In this document: positions 52,037 to 61,897 of the stretch, one piece after another
Numbering within the stretch: the first letter of the stretch is position 1
Layout of the letters: every line of letters begins with the position of its first letter
DNA from: Sphingopyxis sp. 2PD
GTDB taxonomy: Bacteria > Pseudomonadota > Alphaproteobacteria > Sphingomonadales > Sphingomonadaceae
DNA: 64,000 bases
Assembly (NCBI RefSeq): GCF_005503695.1
Contig: NZ_SCMU01000002.1
Location: 62,001-126,000 of the forward strand
Direction: 5' to 3'
Translations under genes and position numbers: made by a program
The notes under the pieces: generated by a model
What the model saw: the letters and a program-made list of their open reading frames with translations, nothing else
Database searches by the model: none
What the model was told of the DNA's origin: nothing

Positions 52037-52768
52037 ATGCGTTACATCTTGGCCCTGGTTCGTTCGATCCTGTTCTGGATCCTGTTCGTGCTGATGAGCA
52101 GTTTCAGCTCGATCGGTGCGGTGATTTCGCTGCCGATCTCGCACCGCGCGACGATCTGGTTCGTGCGGATCTGGGCGCAGTTCCACCGGCTGACCTGCCG
52201 CTTCGTGCTGGGCCAGAAAATCGTCGTCGAAGGCGAGATGCCCGACATTCCGGTGCTCTATGTGTTCAAGCATGAGGGCGCGTTCGAGACGATCGAGCAG
52301 CCCGGCCTGTTCAAGCATCCGGCGGTCTTTGCCAAGGAACAGCTGTTCAACATCCCGGTCTGGGGGCAGGCGGCGCGCTTCTATGGCCTGATTCCGGTTG
52401 ATCGCGACGGCGGCGGCAAGGCGATGCGCGCGATGCTGAACGCCGCCAAGGCCGCGCTGGCCAAGGATCGCCCGCTGGTGCTGTTCGCCGAGGGAACGCG
52501 GATTCCGCACGGGCTGGCACCGCCGCTCCGCTCGGGATTTGCCGGCATCTACCGCCTGCTCGGCGTGCCGGTGATCCCGGTCGCGGTGAACAGCGGCATC
52601 GCCTATCCGCCGCGCCGCTGGGTCAAATGGCCCGGGACGATCACCTATAAGGTCGGCGCGACAATCCCCGCCGGATTGCCGCGCGAGGAGGCCGAGGAGC
52701 GCGTCTGGCGCGCGATCAATGCGCTGAACCCGCCCGAGGCGTTGCTCGAAGGCTATAGCGCCCCCTAA
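52037..52768 (+). CDS. plsC: 1-acyl-sn-glycerol-3-phosphate acyltransferase (PlsC family)
   Basis: This 243-residue inner-membrane acyltransferase should make phosphatidic acid. It has an N-terminal membrane helix (about residues 8-34) and the acyltransferase blocks. The catalytic block reads KHEGAFE, that is His79-x4-Glu84 instead of the common His-x4-Asp. LFAEGTRIPHG supplies the second block. It lies 11 bp from the DUF218 gene, ending the ftsE-ftsX-DUF218-plsC group. Confidence 0.9.
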   Translation: MRYILALVRSILFWILFVLMSSFSSIGAVISLPISHRATIWFVRIWAQFHRLTCRFVLGQKIVVEGEMPDIPVLYVFKHEGAFETIEQPGLFKHPAVFAKEQLFNIPVWGQAARFYGLIPVDRDGGGKAMRAMLNAAKAALAKDRPLVLFAEGTRIPHGLAPPLRSGFAGIYRLLGVPVIPVAVNSGIAYPPRRWVKWPGTITYKVGATIPAGLPREEAEERVWRAINALNPPEALLEGYSAP

Positions 52769-52771
52769 TTC

Positions 52772-52898
52772 CCGTTCGTGTCGAGCCCTTCGACTGCCTT
52801 GGCAGGCGCTCAGGATAAACTTCGGCCGCAGGCCGAAGTCGAGACACGTGGAAGCGCCGGCAGGGCGAGCGTATCTCGACTTCGCTCGATACGAACGG
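52772..52898. repeat. Intergenic repeat with CCGTTCGTGTCGAG / CTCGATACGAACGG ends
   Basis: The convergent plsC-tyrC gap holds inverted ends (14 bases, one mismatch) and an inner hairpin ACTTCGGC-CGCAG-GCCGAAGT at about 52819-52840. The ends match the 60653-60731 palindrome, so they are one family; this copy is longer and carries extra inner sequence. Confidence 0.8.
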
Positions 52899-52914
52899 CG
52901 GTTGGGCGTGTGGT

Positions 52915-53823
52915 TTAATGCTTCCGCCCGAAATCGGGCGCTGCGTCATCCTGCCCCTGCTCGATGATCGACCGGCGGATCGCGCGGGTGCGCGTGAACC
53001 AGTCCTCCAGCTTGTCGGCATCGCCGCGGCGGATCGCCTGTTGCAGCACCGTCAGATCTTCGTTGAACCGCTGGAGCGTCGCCAGCACCGCGTCCTTGTT
53101 CGCCAGAAACACGTCGCGCCACATCACCGGGTCGCTCGCCGCGATGCGCGTGAAATCGCGAAAGCCCCCGGCCGAATATTTGATCACCTCGCTCTCGGTG
53201 ACCTCTTCCAGCTCGCTCGCCGTGCCGACGATCGTATAGGCAATGAGGTGCGGCAGGTGGCTGGTCACGGCGAGCACCATGTCGTGGTGCGCAGCGTCCA
53301 TGACGTCAACCTTGGCCCCCAGCGCTTCCCAGAAGGTTGTGAGCGCAGCCACTGCATCCTCGGGCGCGCCCGCACGCGGGGTGATGATGCACCAGCGCCC
53401 CTCGAACAGGCTGGCAAAGCCCGCGGCAGGACCGCTGTTTTCGGTGCCGGCGACCGGATGCGCGGGGATGACGATATGCCCGGGCAAGGCATGCGCCAGC
53501 GCCTCGGCTACACTCGCTTTCGACGATCCGACGTCGGAGATGATGGTACCCGCTGCCAAACCGGGCGCGATCGCGCGCGCGGCGGCGGCCATGCCGCCAA
53601 CCGGCACCGCCAATATGACAAGATCGGCGCCCGCGACCGCCGCGTCGTTGCGGTCGGCGATGATGTCGCACAGTGCGAGTTGCTGCGCGACGTCGCGCAC
53701 GTCCGCGTCGGCGTCATAGCCTGTCACGCTCACGCCCGGCAGCCGCGTCTTGACCGCGCGGGCAATCGACGATCCTATCAGGCCGAGGCCGATGATCGCC
53801 AATCGCTCGACCGGACGCGCCAT
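52915..53823 (-). CDS. tyrC: Prephenate/arogenate dehydrogenase
   Basis: This 302-residue enzyme makes tyrosine from prephenate or arogenate by NAD(P)-dependent oxidative decarboxylation. The Rossmann motif GLGLIGSS is at residues 12-19. HPVAGTENSGPAAGFASLFE near residue 121 contains the catalytic His, and the C-terminal helical domain has TSHLPHLIAYTIVGTAS. It follows hisC by three bases. Pairing with a HisC-type aminotransferase suggests that one or both steps of aromatic amination are shared. Confidence 0.9.
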   Translation of the reverse strand: MARPVERLAIIGLGLIGSSIARAVKTRLPGVSVTGYDADADVRDVAQQLALCDIIADRNDAAVAGADLVILAVPVGGMAAAARAIAPGLAAGTIISDVGSSKASVAEALAHALPGHIVIPAHPVAGTENSGPAAGFASLFEGRWCIITPRAGAPEDAVAALTTFWEALGAKVDVMDAAHHDMVLAVTSHLPHLIAYTIVGTASELEEVTESEVIKYSAGGFRDFTRIAASDPVMWRDVFLANKDAVLATLQRFNEDLTVLQQAIRRGDADKLEDWFTRTRAIRRSIIEQGQDDAAPDFGRKH

Positions 53824-53826
53824 CGA

Positions 53827-54942
53827 TCAGCCGTTCAGCGCGGCGCGGATCGCCGCGGCGAGCCCGCGCGTCTCGTCCTCGGTGCCGATCGTCATGCGCA
53901 GCGCATGCGGCAAGCCCTGCCCCGGCAGCCAGCGGACGATATAGCCCGCCTCCATCAGCCGGTTGTACACCGTCTCGGCGCTGACGTCGCCCTCGAACAG
54001 CACGAGCAGGAAATTGCACGCCGACGGCACGACGCGCAGCCCGTGATTGCCCAGGCTCTCGATCTCCTGCGCCAGCCAGGCGCGCCATTTGGCGTTATGC
54101 TCGCGGCTGGCGGTCACAAAGTCTTCGTCGCCGATCGCCGCGATCGCCGCCGCCTGCCCCGCGCGCGTGACGTTGAACGGCAGGCGGATGCGGTGCAGCG
54201 CCGAAATCACCTCGGCCGCGGCATAGCCCCAGCCGATGCGTTCGGCGGCGAGCCCGTGGATCTTGGAAAAGGTGCGGGTGATGAACACGTTCGGCTGCGC
54301 CTTCGCAAGCTCGAGCCCGCCGTCATCCTCGGCATCCGACAGATATTCCGAATAGGCCTGGTCGATGACGAACAGCACATTCTTGGGCAGGCCCGCGTAC
54401 AAGCGCGCAACCTCGTCGCGCGACGCCAGCGTGCCGGTCGGATTGTTCGGATTGGCGAGATAGACGACGCGCGTCTTGTCGGTCACCGCTGCGAGCAACG
54501 CATCGACGTCGGTCGCATAGTCGCGGTCATCGGCCTCGACCGGCACCGCTCCGACGCGCCGCGCCGCAATCTCGTAAACCGCGAAACCATAGCGCACATA
54601 CAGGATCTCGTCGCCCGCGCCGGCATAGGTGCCCGCCGCGAGATGCAGCAGTTCGTCCGACCCGTTGCCGCAGATGATCCGCGCCGGATCGAGCCCGAAC
54701 TTCGCCGCGATCGTGGCGCGCAGCTCGTTCGAGCCCGGATCGGGGTAGCGCGACAGCGCGTCGGCCGCGCCCTGCGCCGCCGCAAATGCCGCGCGCGCCT
54801 TGGCACCCGTCCCGAGTGGATTTTCGTTGGCGCTCAGCTTGATCAGCGGGCGACCGTCGGCTCCCGCCGATTTGCCGGGAACATAGGGAGCGATGCCGCT
54901 GATCCACGGCTTCGGCTCAAGGGTTTGCGTCGTGTCGGTCAT
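53827..54942 (-). CDS. hisC: Histidinol-phosphate/aromatic aminotransferase HisC
   Basis: This 371-residue PLP enzyme is a class I/II aminotransferase of the HisC group. PLP lysine Lys227 is in [25 protein letters not shown] (residues 164-170) and DQAYSEY are further cofactor contacts. It is co-located with tyrC, so it may serve both histidine and phenylalanine/tyrosine synthesis. ATG at 54942 is 79 bp from the divergent metX. Confidence 0.92.
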   Translation of the reverse strand: MTDTTQTLEPKPWISGIAPYVPGKSAGADGRPLIKLSANENPLGTGAKARAAFAAAQGAADALSRYPDPGSNELRATIAAKFGLDPARIICGNGSDELLHLAAGTYAGAGDEILYVRYGFAVYEIAARRVGAVPVEADDRDYATDVDALLAAVTDKTRVVYLANPNNPTGTLASRDEVARLYAGLPKNVLFVIDQAYSEYLSDAEDDGGLELAKAQPNVFITRTFSKIHGLAAERIGWGYAAAEVISALHRIRLPFNVTRAGQAAAIAAIGDEDFVTASREHNAKWRAWLAQEIESLGNHGLRVVPSACNFLLVLFEGDVSAETVYNRLMEAGYIVRWLPGQGLPHALRMTIGTEDETRGLAAAIRAALNG

Positions 54943-55021
54943 GCCGCGCCGTTTAGCGCGTCAGCCGTCTGAGTCCAGTACGTTGACAGGGTGGCTGCAC
55001 CCGCTTAGCCCCGCGCCCATC

Positions 55022-56143
55022 ATGGCGAGCCTGCTCCACCAGATTCAGCACCAGAGGGTGACGATCGCGGCGCCGCTCGCGCTCGACAGCGGCCAGAGCC
55101 TGCCCGCGACGACGATCGCCTATCAAAGCTATGGCGCGCTCAACGACGACAAGTCGAACGCGGTGCTGATCTGCCACGCGCTGACCGGCGACCAATATGT
55201 CGCGAGCGACCATCCGGCGACCGGCAAGCCCGGCTGGTGGGCGCGCATGGTCGGTCCCGGCAAGCCGATCGACACCGACCGCTTTCACGTCATCTGCGCC
55301 AATGTACTCGGTAGCTGCATGGGGTCGAGCGGACCCGCGACCCCCGACGCCGCGACCGGTGCGCCGCTGGGCATGGCGTTCCCGGTCATCACAATCACCG
55401 ACATGGTGCGGGCGCAGGCGCTGCTGCTCGACCATCTGGGCATCGCGCGGCTTCAAGCCGTCGTTGGCGGGTCGATGGGCGGGATGCAGGCGCTCGCTTG
55501 GGCGGCGACCTATCCGCAGCGCCTCGGCTCGGCGCTCGTCATCGCGAGCGCGGCGCGCCATTCGGCGCAGAATATCGCGTTCCACGAAGTCGGACGGCAG
55601 GCAATCATGGCCGACCCCGATTGGCAGGGCGGCCAATATTATGGCAGCGCGCGCGCGCCCACCAAGGGGCTCGCGGTCGCGCGCATGGCGGCGCACATCA
55701 CCTATTTGTCCGAAGCCGGGCTGACCGAGAAGTTCGGCCGCCGTCTGCAGGCGCGCGACATCAAGAGCTTTGGTTTCGACGCCGATTTCCAGGTCGAATC
55801 CTATCTGCGGCATCAGGGGCTGGCCTTCACCGACCGCTTCGACGCCAACGCCTATCTCTATATCACCCGCGCGATGGATTATTTCGACCTTGCCGACCCG
55901 CACGACGGGCGGCTCGCCGGTGCCTTTGCCCGCGCAAAGGACGTGCGTTTCACCCTCGTCAGTTTCGACACCGACTGGCTGTACCCGACCTCGGAGTCGC
56001 GCCGCATCGTGCAGGCGCTGCAAAGCGTCGGTGCGGCGGCGAGCTTTGTCGAACTGTCGGCGCCCTTCGGTCATGATTCCTTTTTGCTCGACGTCCCGGC
56101 GCTCGACCGCCTCGTTGCGGGCGCCCTGGGTTCCGGGTTCTAA
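55022..56143 (+). CDS. metX: Homoserine O-acetyltransferase MetX
   Basis: MetX acetylates homoserine, the first committed step of methionine synthesis. The 373-residue alpha/beta-hydrolase has nucleophile Ser151 in [13 protein letters not shown], and later FDTDWLYP and FGHDSFL supply Asp and His. ATG at 55022 is used; the upstream open frame extends into hisC. The stop overlaps the metW start (TAATG). I looked for a SAM-type riboswitch in the 79-bp leader region and saw no clear one. Confidence 0.93.
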   Translation: MASLLHQIQHQRVTIAAPLALDSGQSLPATTIAYQSYGALNDDKSNAVLICHALTGDQYVASDHPATGKPGWWARMVGPGKPIDTDRFHVICANVLGSCMGSSGPATPDAATGAPLGMAFPVITITDMVRAQALLLDHLGIARLQAVVGGSMGGMQALAWAATYPQRLGSALVIASAARHSAQNIAFHEVGRQAIMADPDWQGGQYYGSARAPTKGLAVARMAAHITYLSEAGLTEKFGRRLQARDIKSFGFDADFQVESYLRHQGLAFTDRFDANAYLYITRAMDYFDLADPHDGRLAGAFARAKDVRFTLVSFDTDWLYPTSESRRIVQALQSVGAAASFVELSAPFGHDSFLLDVPALDRLVAGALGSGF

Positions 56144-56730
56144 TGGCTCTCCGCCCCGATCTTGCGATCATCGCCGACGCCGTGCCGCCCGGCGCGCGCG
56201 TCCTTGACGTGGGCTGCGGCGATGGCGAGCTGATCGCGGCGCTGCGCGCCAAGGGCGTCGATGCGCGCGGGCTCGAGATCGACCCGGCAAACGTGACCGC
56301 TGCGATCGCGCGCGGCCAGTCGGTGGTGCAGGGCGATGCGAACCGCGACCTTGCCGACTATCCCGATGACGCTTTCGACTATGCGATCCTGTCGCAGACG
56401 CTGCAAACCACCGAGCGCCCCGACAGGGTGGTCGACGAACTGCTGCGCATCGCGCCGCGCGCCTTCGTCAGCTTCCCCAATTTCGCGCATTGGCGCGTCC
56501 GGCTCGCGCTGCTCTGGAATGGCCGCATGCCGGTAACGCGGCTGCTGCCCGTCGCCTGGTATGAAACCCCGAACATCCACCATGTCACGGTCAGCGATTT
56601 TCGCGATCTCGTCCGCGCGAAAGGCATCCGGGTCGAGCGCGTGTGGCACCTGTCGGGCGACAGGCCGACAAGCGATGCGGCGGCAAGCTGGCGCGCCGAA
56701 CATGCGATTTTTCTGATTTCGCGTCGCTGA
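56143..56730 (+). CDS. metW: Methionine biosynthesis protein MetW
   Basis: MetW is a SAM-methyltransferase-fold protein that works with MetX in many proteobacteria. The 195-residue protein has SAM motif I VLDVGCGDGEL at residues 20-30 and the conserved SFPNFAHWRVRLALLWNGRM stretch. It starts on the last base of the metX stop. Its exact reaction is not settled in the family. Confidence 0.92.
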   Translation: MALRPDLAIIADAVPPGARVLDVGCGDGELIAALRAKGVDARGLEIDPANVTAAIARGQSVVQGDANRDLADYPDDAFDYAILSQTLQTTERPDRVVDELLRIAPRAFVSFPNFAHWRVRLALLWNGRMPVTRLLPVAWYETPNIHHVTVSDFRDLVRAKGIRVERVWHLSGDRPTSDAAASWRAEHAIFLISRR

Positions 56731-56774
56731 TCGGCGACGCTCGCGCCAACATCAGGCGCGACGCGGTGCTGCCG

Positions 56775-57287
56775 CTACTCCGCAACCGGCACCTTGTAAC
56801 GATCCATGTGGGGGATGAAGTCCATTTTTCCGATGGCTAACCCCGCATTGCGCAGGAGAGCGTACACCATCGTTATGTGAAAATAGAAATTCGGCATGAT
56901 CCAGTCTCGAATATCCTCCTCCGACGACATCAGGAAACGGACGCCGTTTGGCAACGTCAGGTCGACCGTCGAGTCCGCAGCAGCCCAGTCATCGCCATTG
57001 GCACGCTCGACAAGCGCGCGAACGACCGCGACGCGTTCGCGAGCTTGCGCAAGCGAACGATAGACTGCCTCCTCAAGCGAGACTGCAAGTCCTCCCACCT
57101 GATTCAGTGCCAGCAAGACCTGATTGATCGCGACGCGTATCTGCAGTTCGAGCGGAAACATGTCGTCGGTCAGCTTGGCCGCCAGCACATCGTCCGCCAG
57201 GCCCGCCTCCTCTGCTTTGTGCAGAAGGCGATCGAGCGTTCCGAGCATGTCATGGAAGATTGTCAGAGCCGAGCGGGCGTAAGCCAT
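56775..57287 (-). CDS. DUF1993 family protein
   Basis: This 170-residue, mostly helical protein matches DUF1993, a group related to DinB-like four-helix proteins: DDMFPLELQIRVAINQ near residue 41 and DWIMPNFYFHITMVYALLRN near 127, then GKMDFIPHM. Function is unknown. It converges with metW and lies 53 bp upstream of the TetR gene stop. Confidence 0.82.
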   Translation of the reverse strand: MAYARSALTIFHDMLGTLDRLLHKAEEAGLADDVLAAKLTDDMFPLELQIRVAINQVLLALNQVGGLAVSLEEAVYRSLAQARERVAVVRALVERANGDDWAAADSTVDLTLPNGVRFLMSSEEDIRDWIMPNFYFHITMVYALLRNAGLAIGKMDFIPHMDRYKVPVAE

Positions 57288-57340
57288 TTCTAACCTCTAC
57301 AGCTTTCGGTTTGCCACGTTGCGCTATCAGCGGATGGCAT

Positions 57341-57976
57341 TCAATCCCGCTTTTTCAGCCCGTTGGCGATAAAATCATTCGCGATGGCGGCAATCTCCGA
57401 AATATCGGCATCGGCGTCCCACAGGCCGTAACGCATGCCCAGGAACACGTTCATCCCGCCGATCGCCCAGGCGTGAATCTCGCCGACGTCGGCGCGAATC
57501 TCGCCGCGCGCCGCGCCGTCCTCGAGCCGCTGGCGCACGCGTGCAACGGTGGTTTCATAGTGACGCCGGTAGCTGGCGTAATCGACGAACTCGGCCTCGT
57601 CGATGATCCGGTAGATTTCCTTATGCTCGCGCACGAACCCCAGGAAGGATTCAAGCCCGATGCGCTCGGCGCTGATCTCGTCGGGCGCCGCCTGCACGAG
57701 CGGCGTAACATGATCGCGTAGCTGCTCGCTCATATAGCGGACCAGCGCCTGGAAGATTTCCTCTTTCGAATCGAAATAGGTGTAGAAACTGCCGAGCGCG
57801 GTCCCGGCGCGGCGGGTGATGCCGCTGATCGATGCTTCGTGAAAGCCGCGCTCGCCAAACTCCACCGCTGCGGCGTCGAGCAGTTTGCGCAGGGTGCGGC
57901 GCCCGCGATCGGTGCGCGGGGTCTTGTCGCGCGCCTCACCCGCGGCGATCGGTGCTGCTTCTTGCGGCTGATCCAT
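57341..57976 (-). CDS. TetR-family transcription repressor
   Basis: This 211-residue protein has an N-terminal TetR helix-turn-helix (ASISGITRRAGTALGSFYTY, then FDSKEEIF) and a helical ligand-binding domain. It is divergent from the TonB-dependent receptor, with a perfect palindrome between them, so it probably represses the receptor and itself. ATG at 57976 is used; longer frames would reach past the operator. The ligand is unknown, possibly related to the receptor cargo. Confidence 0.9.
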   Translation of the reverse strand: MDQPQEAAPIAAGEARDKTPRTDRGRRTLRKLLDAAAVEFGERGFHEASISGITRRAGTALGSFYTYFDSKEEIFQALVRYMSEQLRDHVTPLVQAAPDEISAERIGLESFLGFVREHKEIYRIIDEAEFVDYASYRRHYETTVARVRQRLEDGAARGEIRADVGEIHAWAIGGMNVFLGMRYGLWDADADISEIAAIANDFIANGLKKRD

Positions 57977-58063
57977 GGCTATCTTCCGTCTCCCCTCCGC
58001 ACGCCCCCGCTGCATCGTGGCTTTTTCGCACCACTGGCAAGCAAAAAACGACGAAGTCATATT

Positions 58064-58098
58064 CCAAGTTGAAACTTGGTTCATGTTTCATTATTGGG
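58064..58098 (+). promoter_or_regulatory. TetR operator palindrome overlapping the receptor promoter
   Basis: CCAAGTT-GA-AACTTGG (58064-58079) is a perfect 7+2+7 palindrome. It overlaps a -35-like TTGAAA (58069-58074), and after 17 bases TATTGG (58092-58097) is a possible -10. The layout suggests simple repression of the TonB-dependent receptor. Confidence 0.65.
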
Positions 58099-58179
58099 TG
58101 CGTCGCGGCTTGGCAAGCACCGGGCCCAAAAAAACGACAGGGGCGGCAAGCGGTCGCTCCTTACATGGGAGAGTCCTAC

Positions 58180-60543
58180 ATGCGTCCTTTCGCTCGTCCG
58201 CTGCGCCGCGCCGTCCTTGCTTCGAGCGCGCTGTCCATGCTCGCCTTCACCCCGGCCGTCTTTGCGCAGGATGCCGCCGCACCGCTCGACGAGGCGAGCA
58301 GCGACGCCGGCGATGACGAAATCATCGTGACCGCCCGCCGCCGCGACGAACGCCTGATCGACGTTCCGGTCGCGATCACCGCCTATTCGGGCGAAGCGCT
58401 GACCAAGGCGGGCGCGATCGATATCACCGACGTCGGGCAGACGACGCCGAACACCACGCTCGAAGTGTCGCGCGGCACCAATTCGACGCTCAGCGCCTTC
58501 ATCCGCGGCGTCGGCCAGCAGGATCCGGTGTCGGGTTTCGAACAGGGGGTCGGCCTCTATCTTGACGACGTCTATCTCAACCGCCCGCAGGCCGCGGTGC
58601 TCGACATCTATGACGTCGAACGCATCGAAATCCTGCGCGGGCCGCAGGGCACGCTCTACGGCCGCAACACCATCGGCGGCGCGGTCAAATATGTGACCAA
58701 ACAGCTGCCCGAAGAATTTTCGCTCAAGCTCAAGGGCACGCTCGGCACCTATGACCAAGCCGACCTGGTCGTTACCGCCAGCGCGCCGATCGGCGACATC
58801 GTCCGCGTCGGCGGCTCGATTGCGCGGCTGTCGCGCGGCGGCTTCGGCGACAATCTCACCACCGGCCTTGAAAATTACAACAAGGACGTCTGGGCGGGCC
58901 GCGGCACGGTCGAGCTCGGCGGCTATGGCGCGCCGGTGCTGATCCGCATTTCGGGCGACTATACCAAGGACAAGAGCGCGCCGCGCGGCGGCCACCGCCT
59001 GATCCCGTCGCTGCGCACCAACGCGCCGGTGCTCGACAATGTGTTCGACAGCCGCGGCGGCCTCAACGATCCCAAACAAGAGATCGAATCCTATGGCCTG
59101 GCGTTCAATGTCACCGCCGAACTGACCGACACGGTGACGCTGCGTTCGATCAGCGCTTGGCGCAAGGATACCTCGGCGACCCCGATCGATTTCGACGCGC
59201 TGCCCGCGGTCGATGTCGATGTTCCCGGCTTTTACTTCAACGAACAGATCAGCCAGGAATTCCAGCTGCTCTACGAAGGCGACCGGCTGAAGGGTCTGCT
59301 CGGCTTCTACTATCTCGACGCGACCGCCGACACCCTATTCGACGTCCGCATCTTCAACACCCTCGCCGGGCTGACCGCCTTTACCGAGGCCGATGTCGAT
59401 ACCACGACCTATGCCGTGTTCGGTGACGCGACCTTCGATTTCAGCGACCAGCTCAGCCTGTCGCTCGGTGGTCGTTACACCTGGGACACGCGCGAAGCGT
59501 CGATCCTGCGCCAGAACTATCTCGGCGGCGGGTCGCCGGTGTTTGGCGGCGCGGGAGTCGCTTTTGGCGCCCCCGGTACCGATTTCGACGGCAAGCGCAG
59601 CTTCAAGAAATTCACCCCGCGCGCGTCGCTCACCTTCAAGCCGACCCCCGACCATACGCTCTACGCCAGCTATTCGCAGGGCTTCAAGGGCGGCGGCTTC
59701 GATCCGCGCGGCGTTGGCGTCAACGCCCCCGATACCGATGGCAATGGCATCCGCAGCGACGCCGAAATCGCCGCTTTCCTGAGCTTCCGTCCTGAAAAGG
59801 TCGAAAGCTATGAAGTCGGCTACAAGGGCAGCCTGATGGACGGCGCGGTCAATGTCGCGATCGCCGGCTTCTACGCCGACTATACCGACGTCCAGATCCC
59901 GGGCTCGGTCGCCTGCACCGTCAGCGGCCTGCCCAGCTTCTGCGGCATCGTGTCGAACGCCGGCAAGGCGACCTTCAAGGGGGTCGAATTCGAAGGTCGC
60001 ATCCGGCTGGGCGAGGATCTCGCCGCGGCGGGCGATCGGCTGACGCTGTCGACCGCGCTCGGCTACATCGATGCGCAATATAAGGAATATGTGTCGAACA
60101 TCGGCGGTCGCCCGACCGACGTCGCCGAATTCCGCGAGGTGCAGAACACCCCCAAATGGACCGCCAGTGGCACCCTCGCCTATGCCACCCCGATCGGCGA
60201 CGGCGACCTCAGCTTTGGCACAACCTTGTCGTACCGCAGCAAGACCTATCAGTTCGAAATCCCGAACCCCTACATCGATCAAAAGGGCTTTGCGCTGCTC
60301 GACGCGAGCGTCGTCTATACCGCCCCCGACGATCGCTGGAGCATCGGGCTGTTCGGCAAGAATTTGACCAACAAGGACTATAAGACCTCAGGCTATACCT
60401 TCATCAACGTCAACCCGACGACCGGCGCCCCGATCCTCGGCGGCAACGGCCTGCCCACCTCGGCGCTCGGCACCGAAGGAACGCTGACCGCCTTCTACGG
60501 CAACCCGCGGCAGATTTTCGTCACCGGCACGGTCAAGTTCTGA
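58180..60543 (+). CDS. TonB-dependent outer-membrane receptor
   Basis: This 787-residue receptor imports an unknown ligand across the outer membrane using TonB energy. It has a signal peptide (cleavage near Ala29), a TonB box-like EIIVTARR near residue 46, a plug domain (GVGLYLDDVYLNRPQAAVLD, then VERIEILRGPQGTLYGRNTI) and a 22-strand barrel ending in Phe. ATG at 58180 has GGGAG upstream; 58165 is an alternative. DTDGNGIRSDAEI near residue 520 resembles a calcium-binding loop. The sphingomonad-type sequence does not allow cargo prediction. Confidence 0.92.
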   Translation: MRPFARPLRRAVLASSALSMLAFTPAVFAQDAAAPLDEASSDAGDDEIIVTARRRDERLIDVPVAITAYSGEALTKAGAIDITDVGQTTPNTTLEVSRGTNSTLSAFIRGVGQQDPVSGFEQGVGLYLDDVYLNRPQAAVLDIYDVERIEILRGPQGTLYGRNTIGGAVKYVTKQLPEEFSLKLKGTLGTYDQADLVVTASAPIGDIVRVGGSIARLSRGGFGDNLTTGLENYNKDVWAGRGTVELGGYGAPVLIRISGDYTKDKSAPRGGHRLIPSLRTNAPVLDNVFDSRGGLNDPKQEIESYGLAFNVTAELTDTVTLRSISAWRKDTSATPIDFDALPAVDVDVPGFYFNEQISQEFQLLYEGDRLKGLLGFYYLDATADTLFDVRIFNTLAGLTAFTEADVDTTTYAVFGDATFDFSDQLSLSLGGRYTWDTREASILRQNYLGGGSPVFGGAGVAFGAPGTDFDGKRSFKKFTPRASLTFKPTPDHTLYASYSQGFKGGGFDPRGVGVNAPDTDGNGIRSDAEIAAFLSFRPEKVESYEVGYKGSLMDGAVNVAIAGFYADYTDVQIPGSVACTVSGLPSFCGIVSNAGKATFKGVEFEGRIRLGEDLAAAGDRLTLSTALGYIDAQYKEYVSNIGGRPTDVAEFREVQNTPKWTASGTLAYATPIGDGDLSFGTTLSYRSKTYQFEIPNPYIDQKGFALLDASVVYTAPDDRWSIGLFGKNLTNKDYKTSGYTFINVNPTTGAPILGGNGLPTSALGTEGTLTAFYGNPRQIFVTGTVKF

Positions 60544-60569
60544 GCCACCGGCAATCGACAAAAAGGGGG

Positions 60570-60602
60570 AAAGGGGCGTCGGCGACGGCGCCCCTTTTTC
60601 GT
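60570..60602 (+). terminator. Rho-independent terminator of the TonB-dependent receptor gene
   Basis: AAAGGGGCGTCG and CGGCGCCCCTTT pair over 12 bases with one G-T pair and a GCGA loop; a T-tract follows the C-rich arm. It lies 27 bp after the stop. Confidence 0.8.
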
Positions 60603-60652
60603 TGCGCGGACACTATGGTGAAGTGGGATGGTTTCTAGACCAATCCCCCACC

Positions 60653-60731
60653 CCGTTCGTGTCGAGCGAAGTCGAGACACGCGCAGGCGGGCAAGAGCTC
60701 AGCGTGTCTCGACTTCGCTCGACACGAACGG
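60653..60731. repeat. Perfect 30-bp inverted repeat (CCGTTCGTGTCGAGCGAAG family)
   Basis: Arms 60653-60682 and 60702-60731 are exact reverse complements with a 19-base spacer. Each arm contains the sub-palindrome CTCGAC-like TCGAGCGAAGTCGA. It lies between the converging receptor and CoA-transferase genes. A longer relative is at 52772-52898. Confidence 0.92.
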
Positions 60732-60766
60732 AATACAAAGGACAGTTTGTTAGCTCCCGCGCGAAA

Positions 60767-61897
60767 TCAGCTGCCCAGAACCGGCGCTCCGCCCGCCGCG
60801 ACCATCCGCTCGCCATCGATGACGATCGGGCTGGCGAGCCCATCAACGAAACCCCCTTCCGGCCGGAACCGCATTTCGCGCGCGATCACCTGCGGGTCAG
60901 CAAACACCCCTGCAATATCGTTGATCGGCCCCGCAGGGACGCCCTCCGCCTCCAGCGCCAACGCCAGCGGCTGCGCATCCCAACCCGCGACCTTCGCCGC
61001 GAGCAGCGGAATCAGCGTCATGCGATTGGCCAACCGCGCCGCATTGTTCGCAAAGCGCACGTCATCGGCCCAGCGCGGCTCGCCCAAGATGGTGCATAAT
61101 TTACGAAACTGCCCGTCGTTGCCGACCGCGATCACCAGCTGGCCGTCGGCGGTCGCGAACGCCTGATAAGGAACGACATTGGCGTGGCCATTGCCCAACC
61201 GCCGCGGCGACACGCCGCTCGCCAGATAATTAGCCGCCTGATTGGCGAGGACCCCGACCTGACAATCGAGCAGCGCCATGTCGATATGCGCGCCCCGACC
61301 CGTGGCGTCACGGCGCCGCAACGCTGCGAGGATCGCGACCGCCGAATACATCCCGGTAAAAATGTCGGCATAGGCGATCCCCGCCTTTTGCGGCGCGCCG
61401 TCGGGTTCGCCGGTCAACGCCATCGCGCCGCCCATCGCCTGGATGATGAAGTCATAGCCCGCGCGGTGGGCATAGGGGCCGGTTTGGCCGAAGCCGGTGA
61501 TCGAACAGACGATCAGCTGCGGGAAATCGGCTAGCAGCGTCGCGGGGTCGAGACCATATTTGACCAGCCCGCCGACCTTGTAGTTTTCGATCACCACATC
61601 GGCGCCCGCGATCAAATCGCGTACGGCCGCCTGCCCCGCCGAGGTGGCAATATCGATCGCCACCCCCAACTTGCCGCGATTGGTGCTGTGATAATAGGCT
61701 GCGCCGAGATTTTCGCCGTCGGTCCCCGTGACAAACGGCGGGCCCCAGCTGCGCGTATCGTCGCCGACCCCCGGCCGCTCGACCTTGATCACCTCGGCGC
61801 CCAGATCGGCGAGCAATTGCCCGCACCACGGGCCCGCGAGCACCCGCGCCAGTTCGACGACGCGAATGCCCGCGAGCGGTTTCGCGCCGTCAGCCAC
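60767..61897 (-). CDS. Family III CoA-transferase, probable glutarate/dicarboxylate CoA-transferase
   Basis: This 376-residue CaiB/BaiF protein has the family N-terminus ([20 protein letters not shown]), [13 protein letters not shown], and the candidate nucleophile Asp178 in [11 protein letters not shown]. It directly follows glutaryl-CoA dehydrogenase, so it may activate glutarate using succinyl-CoA, as SUGCT does. GTG at 61897 gives an eight-base overlap with the dehydrogenase; an in-frame GTG at 61924 is an alternative. Confidence 0.83.
   Translation of the reverse strand: MADGAKPLAGIRVVELARVLAGPWCGQLLADLGAEVIKVERPGVGDDTRSWGPPFVTGTDGENLGAAYYHSTNRGKLGVAIDIATSAGQAAVRDLIAGADVVIENYKVGGLVKYGLDPATLLADFPQLIVCSITGFGQTGPYAHRAGYDFIIQAMGGAMALTGEPDGAPQKAGIAYADIFTGMYSAVAILAALRRRDATGRGAHIDMALLDCQVGVLANQAANYLASGVSPRRLGNGHANVVPYQAFATADGQLVIAVGNDGQFRKLCTILGEPRWADDVRFANNAARLANRMTLIPLLAAKVAGWDAQPLALALEAEGVPAGPINDIAGVFADPQVIAREMRFRPEGGFVDGLASPIVIDGERMVAAGGAPVLGS

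Noticed and set aside
54943..55021. SAM-responsive riboswitch before metX
   Set aside because: Such elements occur in alphaproteobacteria, but the 79-bp gap shows no clear conserved core.
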